Assembly: GCA_023212725.1 (NCBI GenBank)
Contig: JALBYF010000095.1
Location: 1 to 53,326, forward strand
DNA length: 53,326 bases
Reading direction: 5' to 3'
Origin: Tranzscheliella williamsii
Taxonomy: Eukaryota; Basidiomycota; Ustilaginomycetes; Ustilaginales; Ustilaginaceae
Numbering within the stretch: position 1 is the stretch's first letter; every line of letters begins with the position of its first letter. Positions 21,426 through 32,900 of the stretch are shown here, in pieces. The position numbers were made by a program, and so were the translations under genes. The notes beneath the pieces are model-generated. The model made no database searches. It was not told the origin of the DNA and worked only from the letters and a program-made list of their open reading frames with translations.

Positions 21426-22434
21426 ATGGTGGACATCACAGAGCAAGACGCATGGATCTCACACTTGAGCGAATGCAAGCAGCTTTCCGAGAATGACATC
21501 AAACGACTCTGCGACAAAGCCCGTGAAATTCTCCTCGGAGAATCCAACGTTCAGCCCGTTCGATGCCCCGTAACAGTGTGCGGTGATATTCACGGTCAAT
21601 TCCACGATCTTTCAGAGCTCTTCAGGATCGGAGGTAACTCGCCTGACACCAATTATCTCTTCATGGGCGACTACGTCGACCGAGGGTATTACAGCGTGGA
21701 AACTGTCACTCTACTTGTCGCCCTCAAAGTGCGCTACCGTGACCGTGTGACCATCTTGCGCGGTAACCACGAATCACGACAAATCACTCAAGTCTACGGC
21801 TTCTATGACGAGTGTCTGAGGAAATACGGCAATGCCAACGTCTGGAAGTATTTCACCGATCTCTTTGATTACTTGCCTTTGACTGCGCTCATTGACGACC
21901 AAGTAAGTGCCATGCGATAGAGTTCCAAGCAACGCCCCCGGATTTTAGTATTTTTGCTGACGATCAATCTGTCCTTTTTTGTCTGTACAGATCTTCTGCC
22001 TACACGGTGGTCTTTCACCTTCTATTGATACCCTGGACCACATCCGCTCCATTGACCGCATCCAAGAAGTGCCTCATGAGGGGCCTATGTGCGACTTGCT
22101 ATGGTCCGATCCTGATGACCGATGCGGGTGGGGCATTTCGCCTCGTGGAGCTGGCTACACCTTTGGGCAGGATATTTCTGAGGCTTTCAACCACAACAAT
22201 GGGCTTACGCTCGTTGCCCGAGCCCATCAGCTAGTCATGGACGGATTCAACTGGTCTCAAGAAAGGAACGTCGTCACTATTTTCTCCGCGCCCAACTATT
22301 GCTACCGGTGCGGCAATCAGGCAGCCATTATGGAGATCGACGAGAATCTGAAGTACACTTTCCTCCAGTTCGACCCCGCCCCACGCGCTGGCGAACCCCT
22401 CGTTTCCAGGAGGGTGCCGGACTATTTCTTGTAA
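21426..22434 (+). CDS. PPH21: serine/threonine protein phosphatase 2A catalytic subunit
   Basis: Exons 21426-21902 and 21991-22434 (88-nt intron, GTAAGT donor, TACAG acceptor) encode 306 residues. PP2A-C is the catalytic core of the heterotrimeric phosphatases acting on many phosphoproteins in cell cycle and signalling. The metal-binding motifs are intact: GDIHG (53-57), GDYVDRG (81-87), GNHE (113-116), and HGGLSPS after the splice; [11 protein letters not shown] and the C-terminal PDYFL, whose leucine is methylated in this family, separate it from PP4, PP6 and PP1. The start is the first ATG with family-like sequence ([11 protein letters not shown]); an in-frame ATG at 21390 precedes it. The yeast name is a convention: which of the duplicated yeast paralogues it matches has no meaning here. 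Confidence 0.95.
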
Positions 22435-22902
22435 CAGTATCGATTTTATGCAAGATGTTGACGCTGACTTCTGACTGCTGCCTGCTGACTGCTGCCTGTG
22501 CTTGTCTAGCGCTCTTGCAGCGCATGTGCGGTCCAACTGCACGGACCCTGCCTCAGACCCCTCTGTTCTTGAGACTTCTGCCGACGCCGGGCCACAATGC
22601 AGTGTGAGGAGAGTGTCATTGTGAGCATTCTATGCCGTCCTGCAGACGTAGTTGACTATTGTAGCAATGTGGGGAAATATTTACAGCTTATGTTAGGGTG
22701 CCGCCACCCAGCTGGGTGACGGCGGACGACCTGCTTTAGGTCCACGAGGGATTTGTGCGGACGGTGAGGTCATGCACTACAGAGCAAGTGGGGGCTTAAG
22801 ATAGGTGCGATCCTATTTGGAAATGTTCAACGACGCAAGCACGCAGTTGCAGAAAAGCGGCAGCTGTACACTCGCACCTGTGGATCTACCACAGACCTCT
22901 TT
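22435..22902. other. convergent spacer PP2A / elongase
   Basis: 468 bases with two 3' ends; a small local repeat of CTGACTGCTGCCTG occurs at about 22469-22500. Nothing else seen. Confidence 0.45.
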
Positions 22903-23802
22903 TTAGCGTGACTTTCCGTTGGCCTTGCCTTGAACGGCGGATCCGTTAGCCTTGGCGGCAGCAGCTCTTCGGGCCTTGTCCTTTGCGTATGTCTTCTGGT
23001 AAAAGGCGATAAAGAGGAAAAGATAGCTGGTCAAGCAGATGATGCCCGAAAAGGCGGCGTGCTCTTTGCCGGCGCAGGTGCCATAGTGAGGAATGTGGGG
23101 GAAGTAGGTATAGACAAAGTAGTTGTACGAGGCAAAGTAGACGACGAAGAGATCGATGACGAACTGCGTTATTTGGGCAGTGGTGACCGACTTTTTCCAG
23201 GGGCAGGGGATCTTGAGCGAGGTCAGGGCGTAGTAGAAGTACATCAGGACGTGTACTGCCAGATTGAGACTAATGACGACCCAGGACACCGAGGTTTTGC
23301 CGTGCAGTTGAGAGAAACAGAGAATGGCAGTGGCAGAGTGGTGGTAAACGTGCAGAAAGGCAAGCGGCTTCTTCTTGAGCACAAGGAAGACCGTGTCAAT
23401 CAACTCCCAGAATTTGAAGTAGTAGTTGATCATGTAGTAGGTTTCCAACTTCATGGTCCAGGCTCCATCACCGCAGATACCATAGTAAAATCCGTTACGT
23501 CGTACGATGGGAATGATTTCCTCAAGCATCAAAGCGAGCAGGAGTCCTGAGCCAAAGGTCAAAGCCAGATTATGGATCAAGAAGGGTAGCTTGATGCTGG
23601 TCGTCAACGGCGCCCTGTTCTTCATCAGTTCGCGACCGCCGAAGATGACAGCCAAGTATGTAGCGACCGCAGCGACCAGAGCCGGGATGGTTGAGATGGG
23701 CGACTGACCGGGCAACCATGCGAGAAGATGGAGGGGTGTTTTGGCCTTAATGTCGTGCGGGATGGCCGCAACGACGGTGTCGTAAATGAGGCTCGAGACC
23801 AT
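22903..23802 (-). CDS. very-long-chain fatty acid elongase, ELO family
   Basis: Single exon, 299 residues from ATG 23802. ELO proteins are multi-pass ER enzymes performing the condensing (3-ketoacyl-CoA synthase) step of fatty-acid elongation for sphingolipids. The sequence shows several hydrophobic helices, KFWELIDTVFLVLKKKPLAFL, the diagnostic histidine box HVYHH (151-155), MYFYYAL, and TTAQITQFVIDL. The C-terminus is Lys-rich (KANGKSR), in line with ER residency. Frame codons upstream of 23802 have no ATG and were not included. It belongs with the fungal Elo2/Elo3 group by the KKP-HVYHH pattern, but I cannot tell Elo2 from Elo3, so no symbol is given. Confidence 0.92.
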   Translation of the reverse strand: MVSSLIYDTVVAAIPHDIKAKTPLHLLAWLPGQSPISTIPALVAAVATYLAVIFGGRELMKNRAPLTTSIKLPFLIHNLALTFGSGLLLALMLEEIIPIVRRNGFYYGICGDGAWTMKLETYYMINYYFKFWELIDTVFLVLKKKPLAFLHVYHHSATAILCFSQLHGKTSVSWVVISLNLAVHVLMYFYYALTSLKIPCPWKKSVTTAQITQFVIDLFVVYFASYNYFVYTYFPHIPHYGTCAGKEHAAFSGIICLTSYLFLFIAFYQKTYAKDKARRAAAAKANGSAVQGKANGKSR

Positions 23803-25406
23803 GTTGCGCACAAAAATCAAACGCAGGAGGGGGTCTTGAGGGGAGGCGTGATTGTGATGATGGAAGTGGGAGAAGGAAACGAGATGCAGAGTCAGACAAT
23901 TATGAGGGAGCTACAAGTCCAAGTGACCAAGAGCTGGAGTCCAATGAGTGCGAACGGCACAGCGCGGATCACTTCTCCGATGTGTGCAAGCTGGCTGAAG
24001 GGCTGGAAGTTCCGATTGATCTCGGCGACGTTGCCAGAGGTCATTTTCGCAAAGAGCATCGAGCGCGGCGAACCGCTGGCATGCAGCGTTTCGCACAACT
24101 TTCCGCCTACAAACACCGGCTGGCTGCTTTGTAATGCCTCGCAATACAAAGCGAGGCGGAGATTCAACGACGGATCGGAAGGCACTGAGATTTTCCAGCA
24201 TTGGGCATGTGTTGTTGATCTCGGGATTGTGATGACATGCATCCGTCTTCCAGGTGTTGGACTCGCGGTTCTGTGCAAAACTTCATTTTCCTATCGTCAG
24301 CCTTCCGGTAACAAATCGTGAATAAAATGGCTACCACACCTTACGGCAAACTTCAATTTGTATTCTCAGTCAGCGCCGCTCTCTTCTTACCTCGAGTTAA
24401 CGACTCCAGCGCCGTTGATAACATCAAGTAGAAGCTTCGGCCAAGCAACTGCTGTTCTCCAAGGTAGGCTTCTACTCGCACTTTTACAACCTTCTTTCTT
24501 ACTATGAACGGCTTCACGAGAATGCTGGCTTGCCGCAAGCTGCAGCATATGAAGTCATGTCCTTACTTTGCGAGGAGATAGGTCCGGATCGCGTGCCAGA
24601 GGGCCGCTGCGTTCGAGACTGCATCTCGCTGCAAAGCGCGCGTCCGTCTTATTTCACATGTTAATCCTTTACAAGCTATATGCTACTTGTCTGCCGTACG
24701 GCACATACGCTTGAACTTCCGTAGGCGACAAGCTAGGAGTGCGTCTCGCGATAGCGACAGAAAAATGTCCATGCCGTCAACTGTGTATCGCCCTAGCTGT
24801 ACGTATAGCTGTCGATCTCAGCTGAACGCACTTGCCACGCCAACGTTACTAGTGTACCTGTTCCTTTATTTCGGCGTAGTAAACACACAAGTATTTGTAT
24901 TTACGATATACGGAATGCAAATATGTAAGCAAGCATACAGTTGAGAGATTCCAATTCCATGTTTGGACACGCGGCCTGCGCTTGTTCGATCCGGCGATAC
25001 GCGCCGTACTCCGAAAGCAACAACACATTTCGAGTGTTAGACTGTATTCGCTAATGACAAAGAATCTGACACTTAGCTACGGCCCACCTACAGAAGATCG
25101 AAGAAGGTCGAGGGTGCGCACAACCCGCACGGCTTGATCAAACAACCAACACTTTGCCCAGCTTTTTGGCGCAAAAGCAACCAAATCCACACGCGTTCTA
25201 GCCAAAAGTCGCACGGCCAGTTTAACGCAGCCTAGTCAAGTGAAAGCTTTGAGAAGAATTGAATCTGCACTGACGCTCAGTTCTAGCACAGCAAGGGCCT
25301 TTGCATCGAAACACCAACACCCTTTGTCGTCAGATCAACCCCATCACGGATCTGTGTAAGGGTATTTCCGGTCGCACGCACGTACGCACCCTTTATAATC
25401 GCCATC
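23803..25406. other. long divergent spacer, elongase / CCT5
   Basis: 1604 bases, the longest spacer after the left flank. A 79-codon open stretch at 24428-24664 lacks an ATG and has no recognisable similarity. No gene, RNA or repeat is convincing. Confidence 0.4.
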
Positions 25407-27032
25407 ATGGCTGAGCCACAGATCTCATACGCCCAGGATGAGTACGGGCGTCCGTTCATCGTAGTTCGGGAACAAGGCAAGAAAACTCGTGCCAACGGTA
25501 TTCAGGCCATCAAGAACCATATCTCTGCGGCTAAGACCGTCGCCAACATTCTCAAAACCTCTCTCGGCCCTCGAGGATTGGACAAGATATTGATCAGCCC
25601 AGATGGCGATATTCAGGTCACCAACGATGGCGCGACAATCATGAACAACATGGAACTTGATCATCAAATCGCCAAACTTCTCGTTGAGCTTAGCAAGAGT
25701 CAGGATGACGAGATTGGAGACGGTACCACCGGTGTCGTCGTTCTGGCTGGCGCTTTGCTCGAACAGTCTGAAGGTCTTCTAGACCGTGGTATCCATCCCA
25801 TCCGCATCGCCGATGGGTTTGAGCGGGCTTGCAACCTCGCCGTGCAGGAGCTGGAGAAGGTGGCTGACGTTGTGGAGTTCGACAAAGACAACATCGACGA
25901 ACTGATGAAGGTAGCCAAGACATGTCTGGGATCCAAAATTGTTTCGAAAGCTTCAGACAAATTCGCTAAGATCGCCGTCGATGCGGTCCTGTCCGTTGCA
26001 GACCTTAAGAGAAGAGATGTCGACTTCGAACTCATCAAGGTTGATGGCAAAGTAGGAGGCGGTCTTGAGGACACAGCGCTGGTGCAAGGCGTTGTGATTG
26101 ACAAGGATATGTCACATCCCCAGATGCCTCGAGTAGTAAAGGATGCCAAGATCGCTATTCTCACCTGTCCCTTTGAACCCCCTCGTCCTAAGACCAAGCA
26201 CAAGCTCGATATCACTTCTGTCGAAGAATACCGCAAGCTGCAAGACTACGAAAAGCAAAAGTTCGAAGAAATGATAAAGCAAGTCAAAGACTGCGGAGCC
26301 AACCTGGTCGTTTGCCAGTGGGGCTTTGACGACGAAGCCAACCACCTTCTACTCCAGCATGAGCTACCCGCCGTTCGATGGGTTGGTGGTCCGGAGTTGG
26401 AGCTGATCGCTATCGCCACCAATGGAAGGATTGTACCAAGGTTCGAAGATCTGACTCCTGAGAAGTTGGGACGAGCAGGCATCGTCCGCGAGGTTGGATT
26501 CGGCACCACCCGGGACCGAATGCTGGTAATCGAAGAATGCGCCAACACGCGTGCGGTGACAGTATTCGTACGCGGGTCGAACAAGATGATCATCGACGAG
26601 GCCAAGCGCGCTTTGCACGATGCTATCTGCGTTGTGCGTAACCTTGTCGTCGACAACCGTGTAGTGTACGGAGGTGGAGCAGCCGAGATCTGTGCCTCGG
26701 TAGCTATCTCGAAGGCGGCCGATGAGATTGCATCGCTTGAGCAGTACGCTATGCGGGCATTCGCCTCGGCGCTGGATGCCATTCCTCTCGCGCTTGCCGA
26801 AAACTCGGGGTACTCGCCCATCGAGACGTTAGCAGAAGTGAAGAGTCGTCAAGTCACCGAGAAAAACCCCAAGCTAGGAATCGACTGCATGGGTGCTGGC
26901 GATAGCGACATGAAGAACTGCCGCGTATTCGACCCTCTGGTATCGAAGCGGCAACAGCTTCTGCTGGCCACTCAGCTTGTTCGCGCTGTTCTCAAGATCG
27001 ACGATGTCATCGAACAGCACAACATAGAGTGA
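25407..27032 (+). CDS. CCT5: T-complex protein 1 (CCT chaperonin) epsilon subunit
   Basis: Single exon, 541 residues, normal length for a CCT subunit. CCT5 is one of eight subunits of the cytosolic double-ring chaperonin that folds actin, tubulin and other clients. Group II chaperonin motifs are present: [11 protein letters not shown] (51-61), VTNDGATIM, the ATP/Mg loop [15 protein letters not shown] (104-118), [11 protein letters not shown], and the C-terminal VYGGGAAEI. The N-terminal [16 protein letters not shown] and the GADSD-like region [16 protein letters not shown] point to the epsilon subunit. The translation is colinear with the family from the first ATG. Confidence 0.97.
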   Translation: MAEPQISYAQDEYGRPFIVVREQGKKTRANGIQAIKNHISAAKTVANILKTSLGPRGLDKILISPDGDIQVTNDGATIMNNMELDHQIAKLLVELSKSQDDEIGDGTTGVVVLAGALLEQSEGLLDRGIHPIRIADGFERACNLAVQELEKVADVVEFDKDNIDELMKVAKTCLGSKIVSKASDKFAKIAVDAVLSVADLKRRDVDFELIKVDGKVGGGLEDTALVQGVVIDKDMSHPQMPRVVKDAKIAILTCPFEPPRPKTKHKLDITSVEEYRKLQDYEKQKFEEMIKQVKDCGANLVVCQWGFDDEANHLLLQHELPAVRWVGGPELELIAIATNGRIVPRFEDLTPEKLGRAGIVREVGFGTTRDRMLVIEECANTRAVTVFVRGSNKMIIDEAKRALHDAICVVRNLVVDNRVVYGGGAAEICASVAISKAADEIASLEQYAMRAFASALDAIPLALAENSGYSPIETLAEVKSRQVTEKNPKLGIDCMGAGDSDMKNCRVFDPLVSKRQQLLLATQLVRAVLKIDDVIEQHNIE

Positions 27033-27187
27033 AATATCTTCAAACGGCGTCGCAAGAGCACCTTCGCCCAGCTCGCGCGTATATTCACCTCTACCCACCC
27101 ACCCCTGTACTTTTGATGCTCTCGATATGCATACGTCGAACCAACACGATCAGAAGCTTGCCTAAGGTTACAGAGAGTTGTGATTGG

Positions 27188-28105
27188 CTATATTACGTCG
27201 GAAGTCTGTGAATGATGCAGAGAATGGGTCCAGAGATGCAGTCTGTAGAGCGATATGCCGAGCGGTGCGGTGAGACGCGAATGACGGAAAGCGTAGAGCG
27301 ACGGGTTAGGCCTGTCTGCCGAGGAGTGGCGAAGCGAATTGAGCTCGATCAGGAGATCGTCCAGCTGGGCTTGGTCCGGCAGCTGAGGTGCAAAGATGGG
27401 CGGCGCTGGCGGGGATCCGCTAGCAGAGGTGGAGGCCAGCGCAGGATCCGGCCCGGCGGAGCCGCAAGACAAGATGAAGGAGGTGGGCAGCTGTTCTGCC
27501 TCGCTCGGCTGAGAAGCTCCGTTCCCGGCCGGAAACAGTGAGCCGATGCATTCGTCGAGGTTTTCGAGTTCGCGGACCAGAGCCCGCTTGTCATCTGCTC
27601 GGAGGATTGATGCGAGTAACTGAGCTTCCTGAACGACCCTCTGCCCGAGCTGCCGGTGTATAAGCGCTCCTATGTCCGGTGGCAATACAGCCTTCGGGCT
27701 GAGTATTTTGAATGAACCTTTGGTGTACAGTTCTTTTAAGATGCGCCTGTCCAGCGTGATCCAGAGACCCTTGCCGGTTTTCTTTGCCGCGTATTTGGGA
27801 TGCAGGATCTGGTCGGGAAGCAACACCTCTCTGGGGCCCGCTGCGCCGACCGCGTTCTTGCTATCCCTGGACGGAAGAATCTGGGGCTGGCTGCCTGCAT
27901 CGCTCCGCGCCACATTTGGGACGAGCGGCAGTTTGACCGCTTTAAACTGGACCAAAAGGGCGGTTGGCACGACCTTGGAGGTGACGACGCACTTGCGTAA
28001 CGGCGTGCCCAGCATATTGAGGTAGATCGAGCCGGACCACTTCGCATTCTGCGAGAAGAGATGCCGTGCCACGCTGTCGGCCAGCTCGCCCGTCGCCTTC
28101 GCCAT
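27188..28105 (-). CDS. uncharacterised protein, 5' end uncertain
   Basis: A 305-codon frame from ATG 28105; the same frame stays open upstream for about 20 more codons to a stop near 28170, so the true start may lie in another exon. One option is a 59-nt intron (donor GAA|GTAAGG, acceptor GTGCAG just before PKELYK) joining an upstream open frame, but that frame has no ATG I could find. I recognise no family. The middle (GLWITLDRRILKELYTKG, GALIHRQLGQRVVQEAQLL) looks folded; the C-terminus is Pro/Ser/Ala-rich. The basic, Ala/Ser-rich N-terminus would suit a mitochondrial protein, but this is a guess. It is convergent with CCT5 (155 bases). Confidence 0.5.
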   Translation of the reverse strand: MAKATGELADSVARHLFSQNAKWSGSIYLNMLGTPLRKCVVTSKVVPTALLVQFKAVKLPLVPNVARSDAGSQPQILPSRDSKNAVGAAGPREVLLPDQILHPKYAAKKTGKGLWITLDRRILKELYTKGSFKILSPKAVLPPDIGALIHRQLGQRVVQEAQLLASILRADDKRALVRELENLDECIGSLFPAGNGASQPSEAEQLPTSFILSCGSAGPDPALASTSASGSPPAPPIFAPQLPDQAQLDDLLIELNSLRHSSADRPNPSLYAFRHSRLTAPLGISLYRLHLWTHSLHHSQTSDVI

Positions 28106-28583
28106 GCTCGGCGCTTTGTAGAGCTCCTTTGGCTGCACCTGGCGAGCTCGGCGTTTCGGCGTCGGCGTCCTGTCTCAGCTCCGAGCCTTACTTCATCTGC
28201 GTCCGATCCGGCCGGACGCCGCACAAGCCCTCGTATGGCTATGTCGAGCCTTGGGAAATGCGGATCCAGCTGTGGTACTAGTGGAATGATGCCCCAGCTC
28301 GCGGGTACATGAGTGCTATGGTGAAGTGTAAAGAAGAGGGTAGTACAGAAAGAAGCGAAGGTGTCACAATTCTGATCGGGGCATACATCAACCCGATCTG
28401 AGACCGAGATCCGAATGACAGTTATAAGTCGTTTTTTAGTGCAGCTTTTTCTAGTGGCCTATGGAGAATTCCACCGCGTTCATTGCCGTTCTGACGAAAT
28501 TGTACAGCCGTCAGTGACATCCATATAACGAATGCGGCTTGGCACCATGATGCTACCTACCACACACGCCACTCTCGCCCGCT
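28106..28583. other. divergent promoter region, uncharacterised gene / FES1
   Basis: 478 bases, the left part of which may contain an unrecognised first exon of the minus-strand gene. No defined promoter element seen. Confidence 0.4.
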
Positions 28584-29789
28584 ATGCCGAACGATAAGAA
28601 CGCGCAAGAGCTGCTCAAATGGGGCTTGGCGAATTCTGCCGCAACAGCCGCCGGGCCGTCTGTCGACCAGATCGCAGCGGACATCGCAGCGGGAAAGCGG
28701 CCCGACCTCGCTGATCCCCGCCTTTACGATGCCTTGATGGGTAAGAGCGAAGCGCAAATGATGAAGGAAGAGCTGCAGGCTGCCGTCGACGAGTCTCGCA
28801 CCGTCGAGGACCGGTGCACGGCGCTGGACAACTTTGAAATGCTCATCGAGCAGATCGACAACGCCAACAACATCTCCAACATGCAGATGTGGCCTCCCAT
28901 CATCTCCCTCCTTTCGTCCCACGAACCCGCCATCCAGACAGCAGCGGCTTGGATCTTAGGCACCGCCGTACAGAACAACGACAAAGCTCAGGTTGCTGTT
29001 CTGCAGTTTCAGCCCTTGCCTCCTCTCTTCGACCTGCTGCGAAGCGCAGATTTGGACGTCAGGAGCAAAGCCATGTACGCCCTCTCGGCACTGCTCAAGC
29101 ACAATCCTGCTGCAGTAGACCAATTCGAGAAGATGGGCGGCTGGAAGGCCTTAAAAGCGGCGCTCTTAGATCCCAATATCACACTCCGAAGGAAAACTGC
29201 ATTTCTGATCAACACTTTGCTCTTCCAAGACACATCCAACCCGGAAGATCCAGAGTCCACCTCGTCGGTGACGCCGAATACAACAGCGGTGGTCTCCACA
29301 ACATCTAGCTCAGCGACAGCTGTGGCGCCAGGTCGTGACCCTAGTCCCGCTGTCCCTCTCGAGAGGGGCCCCGAGACGTTGTTGACGGGCGTCAGGCATC
29401 CCAACGTCCCGCGTGCGTTGCTGGGATCTGGACTACTCGTCACCCTCATCTCGTCCCTGCTTCCACCAGGTAGCTCAGGAGTGGACGAAGCGGACCTGCC
29501 ACCGCCGGCAGGCCCGGATGGAGATACCGACCCCAGAACCGACCTCGACTTTGCGGAGAAGGCTACCACATCAATTTTCACGTTCGTCGCCAAGCTCCAA
29601 CCAGGCGGAAACGGCCTTCAGGGCCTCGCGGTCGACCCCTCTATCGCATCGCTCCTGAAATTACTGCACAAAGAACTCGCTGGGCCGCCATTGGATCCAT
29701 CCTCCACGGATGCTAAGGCAAGGTGGCAGGAGCTGTCGATCGATGAATCCGAATTTTCCGCCTTCGGTCGAAAGGTCCACTCCTGGTAG
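28584..29789 (+). CDS. FES1: Hsp70 nucleotide exchange factor Fes1
   Basis: Single exon, 401 residues (yeast Fes1 290). Fes1/HspBP1 is a cytosolic armadillo-repeat protein that releases ADP from Hsp70. The N-terminus NDKNAQELLKWGLANS is the characteristic Fes1 opening, followed by DPRLYDALMGKSEAQMMKEEL and armadillo-type repeats (TALDNFEMLIEQIDNANN, AAAWILGTAVQNND, RSKAMYALSALLKHN, LRRKTAFLINTLLF). After about residue 215 there is a Ser/Thr/Pro-rich insert of about 90 residues (to roughly residue 310), absent from yeast Fes1, which accounts for the extra length; a helical segment follows to the end. Confidence 0.95.
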   Translation: MPNDKNAQELLKWGLANSAATAAGPSVDQIAADIAAGKRPDLADPRLYDALMGKSEAQMMKEELQAAVDESRTVEDRCTALDNFEMLIEQIDNANNISNMQMWPPIISLLSSHEPAIQTAAAWILGTAVQNNDKAQVAVLQFQPLPPLFDLLRSADLDVRSKAMYALSALLKHNPAAVDQFEKMGGWKALKAALLDPNITLRRKTAFLINTLLFQDTSNPEDPESTSSVTPNTTAVVSTTSSSATAVAPGRDPSPAVPLERGPETLLTGVRHPNVPRALLGSGLLVTLISSLLPPGSSGVDEADLPPPAGPDGDTDPRTDLDFAEKATTSIFTFVAKLQPGGNGLQGLAVDPSIASLLKLLHKELAGPPLDPSSTDAKARWQELSIDESEFSAFGRKVHSW

Positions 29790-29948
29790 ATTACCATGTT
29801 GTCCGCCCATTGGATCATATGTGTTACTCCTTGTACGATACATTCACTACAATTGGTGTCTAGGAAACAAGATGTTCCTGCGGAGCCACTCTGGGGTTGA
29901 GTCCAGAGACTAGTATCAATAATGTCTGTTGTGCTGAATCCTATAAGG

Positions 29949-32900
29949 CTAAAGACTGAGCCCAAACGCGCGGTCAAACTGACTGATTGACAGGCCGGGG
30001 GACTCGGTAGAGATGCTGGGGAGCCTCATACCGTCGAAAACATCCGATCGGCAAAGAGGGCACGTCTTTGCTGTCTTAAACCAGGTCTGTTGACAGTACG
30101 GATGTGAGAGTCAGGGAGGTAGATCAGATGTCAGTAATCCGTGCAGCGGGACGAACGGCGAAGCATTCTTGTCTCACCTTGAGGCAATCTGCGTGGAAGG
30201 CATGGTTGCATTTGCTGACACTCATCATAACATCCGGATCTTTGTAGTCCTCCCGGCATATGGGGCAGATTGTGTCGCGCGCGCCTGATTCAATCTTCTG
30301 CTTCCCCTTGCCTTTATCAAGTAGTGTGGGATCTTGCTCCCGTACTGTACAAGAACTTCCGTCCCAGTCACTGTACACGCACGTTGGAAAAGTATCAAGC
30401 AGGCTTGGCGGCACACCTATCTTAGCCTCGCCGATACGATCGCCGAGTCGCACGAGACTTTCATACGACTCGAGTTCGGCCCAGTCGTCGTCGGCGATAA
30501 AATTGCGCGGATCCATTGCCAGATGGACTCCATGACCCATAGATGTAGACGCTTGCGACTGTAAATAGCGAAGCGAGCTTTCATGACTCGTCGCAATAGA
30601 AGGCCAAGAACTGTCTAGATCTTCGTGTGTGAGACCATCGATCGATGTGTCGTGGCTTATAAGACGGCGTAGGTAGTCGAGTGCAGTCTCATGCCCAGCC
30701 CTGCGTACCGTAGAAGACGGTGGCAGATCCGTCACTGTGTTCCGCTCCCCTCTTCGGGCTGCAAGACCTTCGGGGAGGCGGAGAGGTCTCAACGCAGGAC
30801 CAAGGTTTCCGCTGGTCGCATAACGAGAACGATAGCTATCGAATGCAGAGGCAGCCGCTGAAGCATCTTCCCGCGCCAGTAGGTGCGCTTGCTGCGATGT
30901 TCCGGTGGCGATCGTGAGACCGCTAGGGCTTTCACTCCGAGAATCCTGTGTTGACGACCCTTGTTGACGCTGCCCCTGGTACAAATTGGTCGACCCGCCT
31001 TCTAGCGTCCTAGCCCTCGGCTCAGCGGTGTGCTGAGCCGAACTTGTCACTGCACGCTGCGCTGTTTGGAAGCTTTCAGCAGTGTACCAGTTGTTGCGCG
31101 ATGCGCTGGAGCGTTGCTGAAAGGTAGTAGCGCCGGGATTCTGTTCAACCCTGCTGGACAAGCTCCACGGAAGGGCATAGCCATCTGTCTGCTCTGATTG
31201 TGGTTGACTCGAACCAGAAGATGAACTGGAAACTTCCATTGCCAAAGAAGTGCGGAAGCTGTCGAACTGTGTCAAAATTCGACTATCCGTTCGCCTGGCT
31301 TCTGGGTTGGCAAGAGGCGTGGAAGCATGCAGGGAATGCTGAGCCTGGCGGTTTGATGGGCCAGAAGCCATACCTTGTGACAGATTCAGAGGGCGAAACT
31401 GTCTTGGTCGACGGCTGAGCCCTGTACTGGATGTTGATAGGGAAGTGTTCGTAGCTTGTGTCCCACTGGCGATACGTTGGATGCCGCTCCTAGTCCTTTC
31501 GCCTATATGAAGTGCGGATTCGTCAAAAATCTGAGGAACAGACGCACCGCGGTCTCGCTGATCGTCTAGGGCAGGGTGAGCCGCTGCGCCACCATGGAAC
31601 GACATGGAGAAAGGTGAAGCAGCCCGTAGGTCGGGGAGCTGAGGAATATCTTCAGAGCTTACACGAGGTTGCTCAACATTGACATTCACAGTTTCTTGGA
31701 CGTTGCCAAACCCTCCCGATGCAGCAAGTCTAGCGTTCCGTCCAAGGTTAAATGATTGTCTGAACTCGTGCATAAGCCCCTCAGGCTCTTCCGATGGTCG
31801 CGCTTCAATCGGCGGCGACGATCTCATTCCAAGCCAACGTTCGTTAGCCGCCCTCGTCGGACCGCGCAAGCGACCGCTCGCGCCAAAGGAACCTGCACGA
31901 CGCTGACCGACATAACGCCTTGAGATGCTAAGGGCGTCGCTTCGATGGGTTGAAGTATGATTGATGTTCGACCCATAGACGTCTTCGGTCGAAAGTGCCG
32001 CGCTGGAATTATCGGATGACGGAAGAGAGTGAGAATCAGGGTGGGCAGCACTGTCCTGAGCTGGCGCCGCCACTGATTCGGATGCTTGCTCAATAGAATC
32101 ATGCGTGCCAGAGTGTGTGTCAAATAGAGACGAAGTAGAGAGGGAGTTTACGCCTGTTGGCAACTCTGTTTCAGCCTGTATAGAACCGTCCGTCGATGTT
32201 GGCCAGTAGACGCCCCTGCGTCGGCGGGGCGGAAACTGACTGCATCGGCCCTCACTTGGCAGATGAAGCGGATTATGTGGATCAGAAAGACGAGACGAAA
32301 GTGGGATTGTGTCTGGGAACATCTGCTCTGGCGAGCGTCGAAGACGAGGCTCCGGATGGTCCGGAGTGAATGTGGTGCTGGCATTAGAGAGCAGAGACGA
32401 CCGGTGTGATCCGGAGAGTCTAGATACGCGCTGTGGAGATTCAGGGAAGAGTGCATTCCTGTTGCTGCTGGACGGGGTTGTCACGGGACGGGCGTTTACA
32501 CGATCTTGCTCGGCGGAGATGCTCGATGAGGTGTTTGCGAAAGAAGAAGAGCAGGGCAAAGAGTCGTCACCATGCGGTTGTTCAGTTATTATTTCTGGTC
32601 TTCTTTTCTTATTGACAGATAAAGAGATCCCACAACATTTGTCCTCTTCCGAGGTGGGCAAGTGGCTTTCGGAATAAAACGCTTCTGAGCCAAGTTGCAA
32701 CCCGAAGGTTTGACTATAGAGGGAGTGAGGCGTCGTCCGGCAACTAGACATTATCACCTCTGCACTCGACTGGCTTGGCGAAGAGGATGGAGAAATAGCA
32801 GCTTCTCTGAAGGACCGCTTGTGTGACAGGGATCTTGAAACCGAAGCGCCTTCGCGCGACATCTCACTTGCGGCGTGGTTCCTGTTGGCGTCAGGTGATG

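Noticed and set aside
22930..23550. 206-codon plus-strand frame opposite the elongase
   Set aside because: It is the antisense shadow of the elongase coding sequence, which has the HVYHH box and several membrane helices.
24428..24664. 79-codon open stretch in the elongase/CCT5 spacer (contains SKVGFYSHFYNLLSYYERLH)
   Set aside because: No ATG in frame, an upstream stop just before it, and no splice combination with the small ATG frame at 24330 gave a sensible protein.
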